Shown one piece after another: positions 53,629-63,411 of a DNA stretch of 64,000 nucleotides. A program made the translations under genes and the position numbers. The notes beneath the pieces were generated by a model. That model searched no databases and was not told the DNA's origin. It saw only the letters and a program-made list of their open reading frames with translations. Source of the stretch: Rhodococcus tibetensis (lineage in GTDB: Bacteria; Actinomycetota; Actinomycetes; Mycobacteriales; Mycobacteriaceae); NCBI RefSeq assembly GCF_024438035.1, contig NZ_JANFQF010000010.1, positions 1 to 64,000 of the forward strand, in the 5' to 3' direction. The number at the start of each line of letters is the position of its first letter. Position 1 is the stretch's first letter.

Positions 53629-54438
53629 GTGACGTTCGAGTTGCCACCCACGAGGGGGCCCTTGAGCCAGTTCGCCAACGAGGTCGGTGCGCTCATCGGC
53701 TTTTCGATCGCGACCATGGTTGCCGCAGTGCGATTGCTCGTCAGGCGCAAGCTGGCATGGCGAGAACTCCTCGATCAGGCGTGGCGGCTGGCGTCGGTCA
53801 CCTCGGCGCCTGCACTGCTTCTCATGATCCCCATCGGGGTCCTGATCGCTGTGACGATCGGTAGCCTCGCCGGTCAGCTCGGAGCCGAGGGATACACCGG
53901 GGCCGTCGTCGGCTTCGTCATCGTCGGCCAGGCGTCGGCACTGGTATGTGCGCTCATGCTCGCCGGTGTAGGCGGTTCCGCGATCTGCGCCGACCTCGGT
54001 TCGCGGACGATCCGGGAAGAGGTCGAGGCGATGGAGGTCATCGGGCTCAACGTGATCGAGCGGTTGGTGGTGCCGCGGGTTCTCGCGTCGGTCGTCGTCG
54101 GTGTCGCGCTGTGCGCGATGGTCACGGCGATCGGGGTGTCGGCCTGCTTCTTCTTCCAGGTCGTCGTCCAGAACACCTCGGCCGGGAGCTTCCTCACCGC
54201 GCTGTCCCAGTACACCCGGCTCTCGGACTTCGTCGTCGCGCTCGTCAAGTCCGCCGCCTTCGCCGTCACCTCGGCGCTCATCGCCAGCTTCAAGGGCCTG
54301 CACACCAAGGGTGGTCCCAGTGGTGTCGCCGACGCCGTCAACGAGGCAGTGGTCCTAGCCTTCATCCTGGTGTTCATCGTGAACACCGTTCTCAGTCAGT
54401 TGTATTCCGTTCTCGTCGTCCCGGTAGGTGGTTACTGA
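53629..54438 (+). CDS. yrbEA: YrbEA: MlaE-type permease of the Mce lipid importer
   Basis: The 269-residue integral membrane protein is the first of two MlaE-family permeases in the Mce transporter. Hydrophobic segments lie at about residues 18-38, 58-80, 88-112, 145-170 and 235-262. The conserved EEVEAMEVIGLNV coupling segment, which contacts the Mkl/MceG ATPase, is at about residues 132-144. The ATPase itself is not in the window, as is usual in mycolata. The start is GTG 53629 with GGGGAGG upstream. The stop overlaps the yrbEB start (TGATG). Confidence 0.92.
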   Translation: MTFELPPTRGPLSQFANEVGALIGFSIATMVAAVRLLVRRKLAWRELLDQAWRLASVTSAPALLLMIPIGVLIAVTIGSLAGQLGAEGYTGAVVGFVIVGQASALVCALMLAGVGGSAICADLGSRTIREEVEAMEVIGLNVIERLVVPRVLASVVVGVALCAMVTAIGVSACFFFQVVVQNTSAGSFLTALSQYTRLSDFVVALVKSAAFAVTSALIASFKGLHTKGGPSGVADAVNEAVVLAFILVFIVNTVLSQLYSVLVVPVGGY

Positions 54439-55301
54439 TGGTGGTGGTCAGCGCCAGATGGCCCGCGGCGCACTGGGCGAGGACGAAGGCCCGCCAACCG
54501 CTGAATCTGCTGACGGGGCTCGGCCGCGAATTCACGTTCTACGGAAGCGCAATCGCAGGAGTACCGCTCGCAGTGATGAAGTACTGGCGGCACATCATGC
54601 GCCAGGTCGGCGACATCAGCTTCGGTGGCGCCACCGTACTCGCGGGCGGAGGTGCGATCGGTGTCGTGTTCGCCATGTCCGCTGTCGCGGCCACGCAGGT
54701 CGGCATCGAAGGTCTGCGCGGGCTCGATTTACTGGGAATGGGGTCGCTGTCCGGGCTCCTGTCCGCGATCCTGAATACGCGGGAGCTGGCGCCGGTCATC
54801 GCGTCGATAGCGCTCGCCGCCAAGGTCGGTACCGGGTTCACCGCTCAGCTGGGATCGATGCGAATCTCGGAGGAAATCAGCGCGCTGGACGCGATGGCGA
54901 TCCGCTCGCTGCCCTTTCTGGCCAGCACCCGACTCGTGTCCTGCCTGATCTGCGTCGTGCCGCTGTACGTCGTCGGGCTCCTGTCGTCCTACCTGGCGTC
55001 GCGGCTCGTGATCGTCACCTTCAGCGGGCAATCCGCGGGCACCTACGACTACTACTTCCATCTCATGCTCACACCCACGGACATCCTGTATTCGTTCATC
55101 AAGGCGATCGTCTTCGCCACCATCATCGCGCTCGTGCACTGCTCGTACGGGTATCACGCATTCGGCGGTCCCGAGGGCGTCGGCCGGGCCGCAGGGCGCG
55201 CACTCCGTACCAGCATCCTCGCCATCGGAATCGTGGACCTGCTGCTGACGCTCGCGCTCTGGGGCCTCGTGCCGTCCGCTCCCGCGCTGGGGTTGCCGTG
55301 A
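54438..55301 (+). CDS. yrbEB: YrbEB: second MlaE-type permease
   Basis: The 287-residue membrane protein pairs with YrbEA to form the permease core through which lipid passes. It shows the MlaE features: amphipathic N-terminus, several hydrophobic segments, ILNTRELAPVIASIALAAKVG and SEEISALDAMAIRSL, the equivalent of the ATPase-coupling box. It starts at ATG 54438, sharing one base with the preceding stop and ends sharing one base with the mceA start, so translation is coupled on both sides. Longer upstream extensions of the frame run through yrbEA and are not real. Confidence 0.92.
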   Translation: MVVVSARWPAAHWARTKARQPLNLLTGLGREFTFYGSAIAGVPLAVMKYWRHIMRQVGDISFGGATVLAGGGAIGVVFAMSAVAATQVGIEGLRGLDLLGMGSLSGLLSAILNTRELAPVIASIALAAKVGTGFTAQLGSMRISEEISALDAMAIRSLPFLASTRLVSCLICVVPLYVVGLLSSYLASRLVIVTFSGQSAGTYDYYFHLMLTPTDILYSFIKAIVFATIIALVHCSYGYHAFGGPEGVGRAAGRALRTSILAIGIVDLLLTLALWGLVPSAPALGLP

Positions 55302-56353
55302 TGCGGGGCCGCCCGGGCGGCCCGGGTCCGATCGCCCTCGCCGCCCGCGGACTACTCGGCGTCGTCGTCCTCGCTACCGGATCGATTCTTCTCGTGGGCT
55401 TCGGCACCGAGTCGATCGTGACCGACCCCGTGGTGCACGCCACCCTGCCCGCAGAGGCGGGCGCCGTGAAGTCACATTCGACGGTGTCCTACCGCGGCGC
55501 CACGGTGGGCACGGTGGCCGGTGTCGATCCCGGTATCGACGAGTCGGAGTTGGAGATCAGCCTCGATCCGCAGCAGATCCGCCACATCCCGGCAAGTGTT
55601 CGCGTCCGCATCGTGCCCCGGACTCTGTTCGGCGACCAGATCGTGGAACTAGTGCCCATCGGCGTTGCCGCTGGAGCGAAGCTGGCAGAGGGAGCGCACC
55701 TCGCACCCGATACCTCCACCGAAACGGTGCAGCTGTACGACCTGTACTCGCGCGTCTACCAGCTGTTGTCCGAGGTGAAGCCGGCACAGATGCAGGCGGC
55801 TCTCAGTGCGGTCGCGGACGCGTTGCGTGGCCGAGGCGAGCAACTGGGTCGCACCCTCGACAGCGTCCATGCGATGGCACAATCGACTGCGCCGCTAGTG
55901 GATTCGGTGGCGCAGCGGGCCCCGCAGATCGCCCGCCTCAGCGAGCAACTGAGTGCGGCGGCCCCGGATCTGCTGGCCACGATGGAGGCGGCGACATCCC
56001 TGTCGCACACAGTGGTCGAGAACACCGACAGCTTCACCGGGTTTCTCGCCGCGAGCCTCGTCGTGTCCCGGAACTCGGGGGCTGTCTTCGAGGAGAACGC
56101 CGACAGCATGATCGCTGTAGCGCTCAACCTTTCACCCACCCTCGGCACGATGGCGAGTAAGTCCGACATGCTGCGGGCAACACTCGACGAGCTGGGCCCG
56201 TTAGGTGAAGCGGGGGCATCGGTCTTCGCGACCGGCAAGTTCGCGGTGCGGGTCGCTGCCGACTTGTCGAACCCGCGGCCGTATACCGCTGCGGACTGTC
56301 CACGTTATCCCGGCCTCAGCGGGCCGAACTGCGGCGAAGGAAGCGGTCGATGA
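55301..56353 (+). CDS. mceA: MceA: mammalian-cell-entry family substrate-channel protein
   Basis: The 350-residue protein has one N-terminal membrane anchor (about residues 11-35), an MCE/MlaD domain (about 40-120, with YRGATVGTV), and a long helical region that in this family forms the periplasm-spanning needle. It is the first of six Mce subunits, which assemble as a heterohexamer carrying lipid across the cell envelope. The C-terminal tail holds two cysteines (TAADCPRYPGLSGPNCG). The start ATG 55301 overlaps the yrbEB stop. A much longer upstream frame exists but runs through other genes. Confidence 0.92.
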   Translation: MRGRPGGPGPIALAARGLLGVVVLATGSILLVGFGTESIVTDPVVHATLPAEAGAVKSHSTVSYRGATVGTVAGVDPGIDESELEISLDPQQIRHIPASVRVRIVPRTLFGDQIVELVPIGVAAGAKLAEGAHLAPDTSTETVQLYDLYSRVYQLLSEVKPAQMQAALSAVADALRGRGEQLGRTLDSVHAMAQSTAPLVDSVAQRAPQIARLSEQLSAAAPDLLATMEAATSLSHTVVENTDSFTGFLAASLVVSRNSGAVFEENADSMIAVALNLSPTLGTMASKSDMLRATLDELGPLGEAGASVFATGKFAVRVAADLSNPRPYTAADCPRYPGLSGPNCGEGSGR

Positions 56354-57366
56354 ACGTCGGCAGATCGGCGATCAAACTGTCGATATTCATGGTCGTCGCG
56401 CTGTTCGCCGCAGTTCTCGTGGTCAACACCCTGCGCGTGCCCCTCCCGGGCCCCACCGTCGGTTACAAGGCGATGTTCACCGACGCCCAGGGCGTCACGC
56501 CGGGCAGCGACGTCACCATCGCAGGCGTGCGAGTAGGGAAGGTGGATTCGGTTCGGATCGTGGACGGCGACGCCGGAACTGCCTCTGCCCTCGTCGATTT
56601 CCGGGTGGAGCGCAATCAGAAATTGCCCGCCGACACCACCGTCGCCATCCGGTACGGCGATCTGCTGGGGGTCCGCTACCTCGACCTGAGTGCAGCGGCA
56701 TCCGGGGACAGCACGCTCGAAGAGGGGGAGACGATCCCACTCGACCGTACTTCGCCGGCCCTGGACCTGACGAGTCTGTTCAACGGATTCAAGCCCCTGT
56801 TCGAGGCGATCGACCCGAAACAGGTCAACGAACTCGCCACCGAGGTCGTCGCCGTGTTCGACGGTCGGAAAACCAGTGTCGACACCCTGCTGCGGCGTGT
56901 CACCGCGGTGACCGGAAATCTGGCGAATCACGATCAGATCATCGGCGAGCTCATCGGCAACCTCGAGATCGTCGCCGCCACAGCGGCCGCCAGGGGGCCC
57001 GAACTCTCCCATCTGGTGGACAGTCTCACCGCGTTCACCGGGATGCTCGCCGAGAGCAACGAGGTGTTGATCGACACCCTCGACAACACGGCCGCCGTCA
57101 GCACCTCGATGATCGAAATCCTCGACGGCCGGGTTCCCGAACTGACCCGAACGGTGGACCGGATGAATTCGTTCACGGGTGCCATGCTCGGCGCTAACGC
57201 CGAGTTCGACCACCTGATGACGGCGACTCCCAGTTTCTTCGCATCCGTCAACCGCGCCGGCGAGTACGGATCGTGGCTCAACATCTACCTCTGCACCTTC
57301 ATCGTCAATGTCGACGGCCAGGAAGGCGCGCTCGGTCCAGACCTGCATTCGAGGTATTGCCAGTGA
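56350..57366 (+). CDS. mceB: MceB family protein
   Basis: The 338-residue subunit has an N-terminal hydrophobic anchor (about residues 8-28), an MCE domain with PGSDVTIAGVRVGKV, and a helical C-terminal half ending in a paired-cysteine tail (YLCTFIV and SRYCQ), typical of MceB. It joins the other five Mce proteins in the lipid-importing complex outside the membrane. ATG 56350 overlaps the mceA stop as ATGA. Nothing in the sequence suggests loss of function. Confidence 0.92.
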   Translation: MNVGRSAIKLSIFMVVALFAAVLVVNTLRVPLPGPTVGYKAMFTDAQGVTPGSDVTIAGVRVGKVDSVRIVDGDAGTASALVDFRVERNQKLPADTTVAIRYGDLLGVRYLDLSAAASGDSTLEEGETIPLDRTSPALDLTSLFNGFKPLFEAIDPKQVNELATEVVAVFDGRKTSVDTLLRRVTAVTGNLANHDQIIGELIGNLEIVAATAAARGPELSHLVDSLTAFTGMLAESNEVLIDTLDNTAAVSTSMIEILDGRVPELTRTVDRMNSFTGAMLGANAEFDHLMTATPSFFASVNRAGEYGSWLNIYLCTFIVNVDGQEGALGPDLHSRYCQ

Positions 57367-58403
57367 CTTTCATGGACAAGATACGGGACGTCTGGGACTC
57401 CCTGTCCGGCAGGGAACGTGTGCGGCCGGTCAGTCCCCTCGTGGTCGGGGCGGTGGGAATCACGGCAGCCACACTGGTTCTCGCGATGGTGCTCGTCATA
57501 CCTCGGCTGAGCTTCACCGTTCGGACCGATGCGTACACCGCGGAGCTCGCCAACGCCGCGGGTCTGACCAACTCGGACTACGTCTACGTCGCCGGAGTTC
57601 CTGCGGGCCGGGTCACCGAGGTAGAGCTTGCCGGTGATCGCGTCCACGTGCATTTCCGGCTCGACGGTGAACGACACCTCGGTTCCACGACCTCCGCGGG
57701 GGTAAAACTGTCCACGGTCCTCGGTAGGAGGTATCTCGACGTCGCGCCTTCCGGCCCTGGTGAGTTGGCGTCGGACGGAGTGATCCCGCTGAGCCGCACC
57801 AGCGTTCCCTATTCCCTCGACGACATCGGGTCGGGCGCAATCGAAACAGCGAGCGAACTCGATGTCGAAGGACTGCAGAAAATGGTCGCGACGGTCACGG
57901 ACACCATGCCCACCGATGCCACCCTCAACCGCGACGCACTGGCGGGAGTCAGCGCAGCCTCTGCGATCCTGGCGAAGAATGCCGACCAGATCACGCAGTT
58001 GCTCGCCAGCTCGCGGACCCTCACCGACGTGCTGGTAGCACAACAGGACCAGTTGTCGACATTGCTGGGGAACGCCGAGGTTGTCATGAGGACGCTCTCG
58101 ACACGACGGGAAGCGATACGCCAGATGATCGACGATCTCGAATCTCTGGTGGCTCAGGCCTCGCAGTTCCTCGGCGAGAACACGCACGATCTCGACCTTC
58201 TGCTCGCGAACGCACGGCTGGTGACGGACCGCCTCCACGCGAACCTGGGCAACATCGACGCCCTCCTCACACAGGGTGCGCCGGCCGCACGCGCACTGGT
58301 GAACTCGACGGGAACGGGTGATTGGGCCGACGTCTCCGCTCCTTCTGCCTTCATCGCGGACAACCTCCTCTGCGTCGTCGGACTGCTCACGGGGTGCTCG
58401 TGA
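57363..58403 (+). CDS. mceC: MceC family protein
   Basis: The 346-residue subunit starts with GTG overlapping the mceB stop. It has a basic 25-residue N-terminus, a membrane anchor at about residues 26-46, an MCE domain (NSDYVYVAGVPAGRV) and the long helical region, closing with a short cysteine-bearing tail (LLCVVGLLTGCS). At 346 residues it is shorter than some MceC proteins, which can carry long Pro-rich tails; none is seen here. It functions as part of the hexameric lipid channel. Confidence 0.9.
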   Translation: MTFMDKIRDVWDSLSGRERVRPVSPLVVGAVGITAATLVLAMVLVIPRLSFTVRTDAYTAELANAAGLTNSDYVYVAGVPAGRVTEVELAGDRVHVHFRLDGERHLGSTTSAGVKLSTVLGRRYLDVAPSGPGELASDGVIPLSRTSVPYSLDDIGSGAIETASELDVEGLQKMVATVTDTMPTDATLNRDALAGVSAASAILAKNADQITQLLASSRTLTDVLVAQQDQLSTLLGNAEVVMRTLSTRREAIRQMIDDLESLVAQASQFLGENTHDLDLLLANARLVTDRLHANLGNIDALLTQGAPAARALVNSTGTGDWADVSAPSAFIADNLLCVVGLLTGCS

Positions 58404-59488
58404 AGTCCGCGGCGCGCAGGCGTGTCGGAATCGCCCTCGTAGTCGGACTCGCCGCGGCGATCGCAGTGGCCGGATGGGTCGTGATCGTCCGTTCGTCCTC
58501 GACCACAGTGCATTCGGAATTCGCCTACGTGAACGGCGTCTTTCCCGGGACCGAGGTCACCGTGCTGGGTGTCCCGGTAGGGACCGTCGAGGCGGTGGAA
58601 CCGAGGGGTTCGACCGTCATGGTGACGATGTCGGTTGCCGCCGACGTCAGCCTGTCCGCGGAGGTGAATTCCTACGTGCTGGTCTCGTCCGCGATCGGTG
58701 AACGCTTCGTCGAGCTCGGCCCGGCCTATACCGGGGGACCAATGCTGGCCGATGGAGACACCATCCCACCCGAGCGCAGTCACTCGCCGATCACCTGGGA
58801 CCGATTGATGGACAGTGTCGACACGGTGGTCGAGGCGCTCGGTCCGGAAGGCGGCAACGTGGGCGCCGCTCTCTCGGCCACCGCGGCCTCCACCCAAGGT
58901 ATGGGCCAGGCGATGAACGATGCCATTCGCAACTTGTCCCAGGCGAGTTCGGTCGTCGCCGGCAACAGCGAGGATATCGGCGCCCTCATCGACAATCTGG
59001 AGGTTCTCGTGGCGACGATCTCGGCGCGGCAGGCGCAGGTCGACTCGCTGGCACAGTCGCTGACCGCGGTCGGCGACGAGTTCGCCGGACAGAAGTTCGA
59101 GATCGGCTCCACGATCGGGCAGCTCACCACTCTGCTGAATCAGATCGATCAACTGGTTGCCGCTCGCGGTGGCGACCTCGGCGCCAGTATCGACAACCTC
59201 GCAGGGATGAGCGGAGTTCTTCGCGAACACGACACCGACCTCGCCGAGATCATGGACCTGCTGCCCTTGCTCATCGACAACATCCAGCGCGCGGTCACTC
59301 CCGATCAACGTGCGCGTATCCGGTTGAATATCTCGACGAATCTCGCGCAGGCCGAGCCGACGTCGCCTCTCTGCTCGGTGGTCGACCCGATCCTGTGCCG
59401 TGGACCGGGAGTCACCAACCCGATCCAGTTCCCTCCCAGCATGTCCGATCCGTTCGGGCTCGCTGAACTCATGGTCGGAGGACGATGA
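58400..59488 (+). CDS. mceD: MceD family protein
   Basis: The 362-residue subunit starts at GTG 58400, overlapping the mceC stop as GTGA. A membrane anchor (about residues 9-30) is followed by an MCE domain with PGTEVTVLGVPVGTV and an extended helical stretch. The tail contains two cysteines (LCSVVDPILCRG). It is the fourth ring subunit of the transporter. The frame is open further upstream within mceC but homology and the overlap fix the start here. Confidence 0.9.
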   Translation: MKSAARRRVGIALVVGLAAAIAVAGWVVIVRSSSTTVHSEFAYVNGVFPGTEVTVLGVPVGTVEAVEPRGSTVMVTMSVAADVSLSAEVNSYVLVSSAIGERFVELGPAYTGGPMLADGDTIPPERSHSPITWDRLMDSVDTVVEALGPEGGNVGAALSATAASTQGMGQAMNDAIRNLSQASSVVAGNSEDIGALIDNLEVLVATISARQAQVDSLAQSLTAVGDEFAGQKFEIGSTIGQLTTLLNQIDQLVAARGGDLGASIDNLAGMSGVLREHDTDLAEIMDLLPLLIDNIQRAVTPDQRARIRLNISTNLAQAEPTSPLCSVVDPILCRGPGVTNPIQFPPSMSDPFGLAELMVGGR

Positions 59489-60528
59489 CGATCCGGAACA
59501 GAACATTCGCCCTGGTGACTGCGGTGTCTGCCGCCGCGATCACGTCCGGATGCTCGCTCAGTCTGCAAGGTCTGTCGGTCGGTCACACACCCGAGGGGCC
59601 GTCGTACCGCATCACCGCAGAGTTCGACGGTGCCGACCGCGTAGTCCCCGGTGCCGAGGTCCGCGCCGGACAGGATGTGGTCGGTCGCGTTTCGGAGGTG
59701 TCCACCCGAGACTTCACCGCCAGGCTCGAGTTGCGGATCCGGAACGACGTCCCTGTGCCGCAGGACGTCACGGCGCGTATCGAATTGCCCACTGCCCTGG
59801 GTAATCCGTTCGTCCGGTTGAACATCGAGGACGGAAGTGGAGTGCCGATGGACGATGGCGACGTGATCCCACTGGCCCAGACCTCGCGTGGCCCGGACAT
59901 CGAGAGTGGCCTGGCAGCGCTCGCCACCGTGCTGAACGGCAGCGGGATCGATCAGATGAGCACCATTATGGGCGAGTTGAGCGCAGCCTTCGCCGGCCGC
60001 TCGGACAAGGTCCGAGACCTCGTGGACATGTTGAACAACACGCTGGGCGTCGTCGACGACCATCGCGACGAACTGAACCGGGCAATAGTGGCTTCCCACG
60101 CATTCTCCGCCGAACTGGCGGCGGGGCAACCGGTACTGGACCGAGCGCTGACCGAAATGTCACCGGTGATCGACCTACTGGTGTCCCAGCGTGAGCAGAT
60201 CACCGCACTCATGCAGCAGGCGTCCACACTTGCCGGGGAAGCCGAGCGCGTCCTGGGGAGCTCGGGTACGGAGTTGTCGGCTGAAATCGACCACGCCGGG
60301 ACGGTACTGACCGCCCTGGAGGGATTCGAATCCGAGCTGGCGCCGACGCTGGACGCAGTCGCACGGTTCCTCGGCGGATTCGCGGCCGCCACGCCCGGTG
60401 ACTACGTGACCTTCAACGGAACCTTCGACGTCACAGCGGTGATCGCGAAACTGCTCACCGGCTCGGCGCCCCTCGAGGTGCCGGAAGCTCGTACGCTGGC
60501 CGAGGTCCTCGGCGGAGGTGTCCGTTGA
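59485..60528 (+). CDS. mceE: MceE: lipoprotein subunit (LprK type)
   Basis: The 347-residue protein begins with a lipoprotein signal: MTIRNR, a hydrophobic stretch, and the lipobox ITSGC, with acylation expected at Cys23. MceE is the lipoprotein member of Mce operons (LprK in mce1), anchoring the complex by lipid where the others use a helix. The MCE domain (PGAEVRAGQDVVGRV) and helical region follow. ATG 59485 overlaps the mceD stop as ATGA. Confidence 0.92.
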   Translation: MTIRNRTFALVTAVSAAAITSGCSLSLQGLSVGHTPEGPSYRITAEFDGADRVVPGAEVRAGQDVVGRVSEVSTRDFTARLELRIRNDVPVPQDVTARIELPTALGNPFVRLNIEDGSGVPMDDGDVIPLAQTSRGPDIESGLAALATVLNGSGIDQMSTIMGELSAAFAGRSDKVRDLVDMLNNTLGVVDDHRDELNRAIVASHAFSAELAAGQPVLDRALTEMSPVIDLLVSQREQITALMQQASTLAGEAERVLGSSGTELSAEIDHAGTVLTALEGFESELAPTLDAVARFLGGFAAATPGDYVTFNGTFDVTAVIAKLLTGSAPLEVPEARTLAEVLGGGVR

Positions 60529-61712
60529 TGACCAGGCACGTGATCGCCCAACTCGTCATGTTCGTCGGAATCTCCTTGGCCGCGATCCTGTTCGGGCTGC
60601 GGTACGTCGCCGGTCCGGACACGTTCGGCGATCCTCTGCGTGTGAGCGCCGAACTCGACAACGCCGCTGGGCTCGCCCGGGGAACGTCGGTGAACTACCG
60701 CGGAGTGGGAGTCGGGACCGTCGAGTCGGTCGACGTCAGCCCGTCCGGATCAGGAATTGTGCTCGGGATCGAACTGCATTCCGGAACCCAGATACCGGTC
60801 GGCTCTATCGCGAAGATCAGCACCGAGAATCCGGTCGGCATCCAGTCTCTCGACATCATGCCCACCACCGACCACTCGCCCTACCTGGTCGACGGAGACG
60901 TCATCGACATCCCGGCGGACGGAATTCCGAAATCGCTGGACGCTACGCTCGTGCAGGCGACCGAACTGGTGGACACGCTCGACGTGCGCGCCCTCTCCGC
61001 GATGGCGGACACCTTCGGGACCGCGTTCCAGGGAACCGCACCGGATCTGCAGAACCTGCTCGACAACTCGGCCGACATCGCGCAGACACTGGGCAGTCGC
61101 ACAGAAGCGCTCACCACCATCGTCGACAAAGGGATGCCGCTGTTGGACAGCGCCGACGGGCTGGCACGCTCACTGCCCGGGTCGGCGAGCACCGCACGAA
61201 GCGTCTTCGAGCAACTTCAGGCCAACGATGCGGCCCTCGTCGAATTGATGGGGCGATCGCCTCAGACGATGGCGAGCCTCGACTCCCTGCTTGGCGGCAA
61301 CCGGGACTCCCTCGGAGCCATGCTCGCCGATCTGGTCCTCCCCACCCGCATCGTGGCTGCTCGGCAACCGTCACTCGAATACGGATTGTCGATCATGCCG
61401 ACGGCGCTACCGAAGATCGGATCGATCGAGAAGGGCGGACTGGCCGATCTGCTACTCGTCGGCACGCAGGGCCCGATGTGCGTATACGACGCACCCCGCC
61501 GCCTGGTCACCGAGGCGGAACCCCGCGAACCAGCCCTCGACTGGACGTGCCAGTCGCAGGAGTATCTCGAGCAGCGTGGCGCGGTCAATGTGCCACGCCC
61601 CGACGATCTCGGGCAGGAGAACGCGACGCGAAGCGGGGGTGTGTACGGACCGCCGGCCGCGGACGACCCGTGGGTGGTCACTCCACCCCTCACAGGCCAT
61701 ACCCCTCGCTAG
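60528..61712 (+). CDS. mceF: MceF family protein
   Basis: The 394-residue last Mce subunit has an N-terminal anchor (about residues 7-25), an MCE domain (RGTSVNYRGVGVGTV), a long helical region and a C-terminal tail with two cysteines (PMCVYD and WTCQSQ) and a proline-rich end. ATG 60528 is preferred because it overlaps the mceE stop (TGATG) and has GGAGG about 9 nt upstream; the TTG just before it is the alternative. No further mce-associated (mas) gene follows; the next genes are on the other strand, 38 bp away. Confidence 0.91.
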   Translation: MTRHVIAQLVMFVGISLAAILFGLRYVAGPDTFGDPLRVSAELDNAAGLARGTSVNYRGVGVGTVESVDVSPSGSGIVLGIELHSGTQIPVGSIAKISTENPVGIQSLDIMPTTDHSPYLVDGDVIDIPADGIPKSLDATLVQATELVDTLDVRALSAMADTFGTAFQGTAPDLQNLLDNSADIAQTLGSRTEALTTIVDKGMPLLDSADGLARSLPGSASTARSVFEQLQANDAALVELMGRSPQTMASLDSLLGGNRDSLGAMLADLVLPTRIVAARQPSLEYGLSIMPTALPKIGSIEKGGLADLLLVGTQGPMCVYDAPRRLVTEAEPREPALDWTCQSQEYLEQRGAVNVPRPDDLGQENATRSGGVYGPPAADDPWVVTPPLTGHTPR

Positions 61713-61750
61713 TTTCACGCGACTCGACGGGACGGTAGCGGACCCGTGTG

Positions 61751-62599
61751 CTACGCAGGAGTCCCTGCGGCCCTTCGGTATCCACGAACCGCAGGATAGG
61801 TGAAGACGATCAGACCACCGATCGACCAGGCGATTGTCTTGATCAGTGGTTCCGCCACGGGACCACCCATCGACAGCCCCTTCATCGCGTCGATGGCGCA
61901 GGACATGGGTTGGTTCTCCACGAAAGACTGCAACCAGGTCGGGTACGCGGCCGTCGGTACGAATCCCGAGTTGAAGAACAGCAGGAGGGTGCACAACAGG
62001 GAGAGCAGTTCGACGAGTGGTGCCTTCGTCGAGTTGACAGCGAGGGCCGTCACCATCGTCGCGAAACTGACACCGAAGAGGAGTGGCAGAAGCATGAGTC
62101 CCACGCCGGCGAGTACGCCCTGATCGAACCGAAAGCCGAGCGCACATCCGACGGCGACGATGAGGACCGTCGTGAGAGAGATACGAACACACTCGGCCAG
62201 CAGCCGACTGACCAGGGGAGAGGCCCGGTGGACGGGAAGAACCCAGAATCTGCTGAGCAGGCCGTTGGCCCATTCCTTCTTGAGGGACAGTCCCCCCGCG
62301 ATGGAGCCGAACATTGCACCGACCAGAGTGATCATCGGGACAGTGCCGTACAGACTGTTCATACCGGTCGCCTTGGTAATCGAAATGCCCAGCACCGCCC
62401 AGAACATGATCAGCATCAGCGCCGGATACACGATTGCCTGAATCATCGTTCCGGGATCCCGAGCCCAACGCACCAGCAGCCGTTTCGTCTGCAACAGGCT
62501 GTGAACGACCAGGGCGGATGCGGAGTTTTCCGGATGCGGCTTGGTCACCGCGGGGAACGTCACCCGGGTGGGCGCCTCGGATCGGTATTCGGTGGTCAT
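61751..62599 (-). CDS. ABC-2 type exporter permease (DrrB/DrrC-like), second
   Basis: The 282-residue membrane protein has about six hydrophobic segments (the first at about residues 52-75) and the ABC-2 permease layout of daunorubicin-type exporters: a cytoplasmic N-terminus with HSLLQTKRLLVRWARDP, and LLLFFNSGFVPTAAYPTWLQ near the last loop. Such permeases export hydrophobic compounds or cell-envelope lipids. ATG 62599 overlaps the stop of the preceding permease as ATGA; the frame is open further upstream but that part lies inside the neighbour. The gene is convergent with mceF. Confidence 0.88.
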   Translation of the reverse strand: MTTEYRSEAPTRVTFPAVTKPHPENSASALVVHSLLQTKRLLVRWARDPGTMIQAIVYPALMLIMFWAVLGISITKATGMNSLYGTVPMITLVGAMFGSIAGGLSLKKEWANGLLSRFWVLPVHRASPLVSRLLAECVRISLTTVLIVAVGCALGFRFDQGVLAGVGLMLLPLLFGVSFATMVTALAVNSTKAPLVELLSLLCTLLLFFNSGFVPTAAYPTWLQSFVENQPMSCAIDAMKGLSMGGPVAEPLIKTIAWSIGGLIVFTYPAVRGYRRAAGTPA

Positions 62600-63411
62600 C
62601 CGCGCCTCACATTCGACCAGATCGACAACGGGAGGAAAGCGAGCACGAGTCCGGCGCACCACAGCAGAGTCGGTGTCATCTGGTGCAGGGTGATCGTGCC
62701 CTCGGTCATGGCCCGCATCGATTCGGAGAACTGAGATATCGGCTGGTTCCGCACGAACCCCTGCGCCCACTCCGGGAACTGCGTCACCGGGACGAAACCG
62801 GAGGAGAACATCCCGAGGATCAACTGCGGGAGCGTGAGCGCCTGGCTGGTGATTTCCGGGCTCCCCGTCAGCGTTCCGAGCGCATCGGCACCGGTCGTGA
62901 GTGCGAAACCGATGAGCATCGCAAGGGCGCAGAAGCCGATGGTCAGCCTCGCGCCGCCGTCGAATCTGAAACCGATGAGATACCCGTAGGTCACTGCCGC
63001 GACGAGTGAAATGGACGAGTGCACGAACGACGCGGCCATGCGCGCCGCCAAAGGTATGGCTGGTCCCACCGGCATTGTCTGGAACCGGGTATTCATGCCG
63101 TTCGACGCCTCGGTTGCCGCCCGGTGAGCGGCGGACACGGCCGTGAACGCCATCGCTTGCAACACGATGATCGGCATGACGAACTGGGCGTAGTCGACGC
63201 CCTGGAACTTCATCACCAGACGCAGCGGTAGGTAGAAGCCGATCGTGAAGATCAACGGTGCCAGCACCGCTATGAAGAACTGACCCGTCACCGACATGGT
63301 GTGGAGATTTCGCTGTGTCAGTGCGATCCACTGTTGCACGTTGGACGGCTGCGGTTTTCGATGCTTACCCGCGAGAGCGCGTTCGAAGGCGACCTGTGGG
63401 GGCGCCGTCAC
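62596..63411 (-). CDS. ABC-2 type exporter permease (DrrB/DrrC-like), first
   Basis: The 271-residue membrane protein pairs with the downstream permease. It has the ABC-2 features: an N-terminal NVQQWIALTQRNLHTM amphipathic helix, about six hydrophobic segments, and ILGMFSSGFVPVTQFPEWAQ before the last one, mirrored in its partner. It starts with GTG 63411, overlapping the ATPase stop. Two different permeases with one ATPase is the arrangement of DrrABC systems, known in mycobacteria for lipid export and in streptomycetes for drug export. Confidence 0.88.
   Translation of the reverse strand: MTAPPQVAFERALAGKHRKPQPSNVQQWIALTQRNLHTMSVTGQFFIAVLAPLIFTIGFYLPLRLVMKFQGVDYAQFVMPIIVLQAMAFTAVSAAHRAATEASNGMNTRFQTMPVGPAIPLAARMAASFVHSSISLVAAVTYGYLIGFRFDGGARLTIGFCALAMLIGFALTTGADALGTLTGSPEITSQALTLPQLILGMFSSGFVPVTQFPEWAQGFVRNQPISQFSESMRAMTEGTITLHQMTPTLLWCAGLVLAFLPLSIWSNVRRG

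Noticed and set aside
61720-61750. Possible terminator between mceF and the convergent permease
   Set aside because: Only 5-bp arms (ACGGG/CCCGT) around an 11-nt loop were found, too weak to call.
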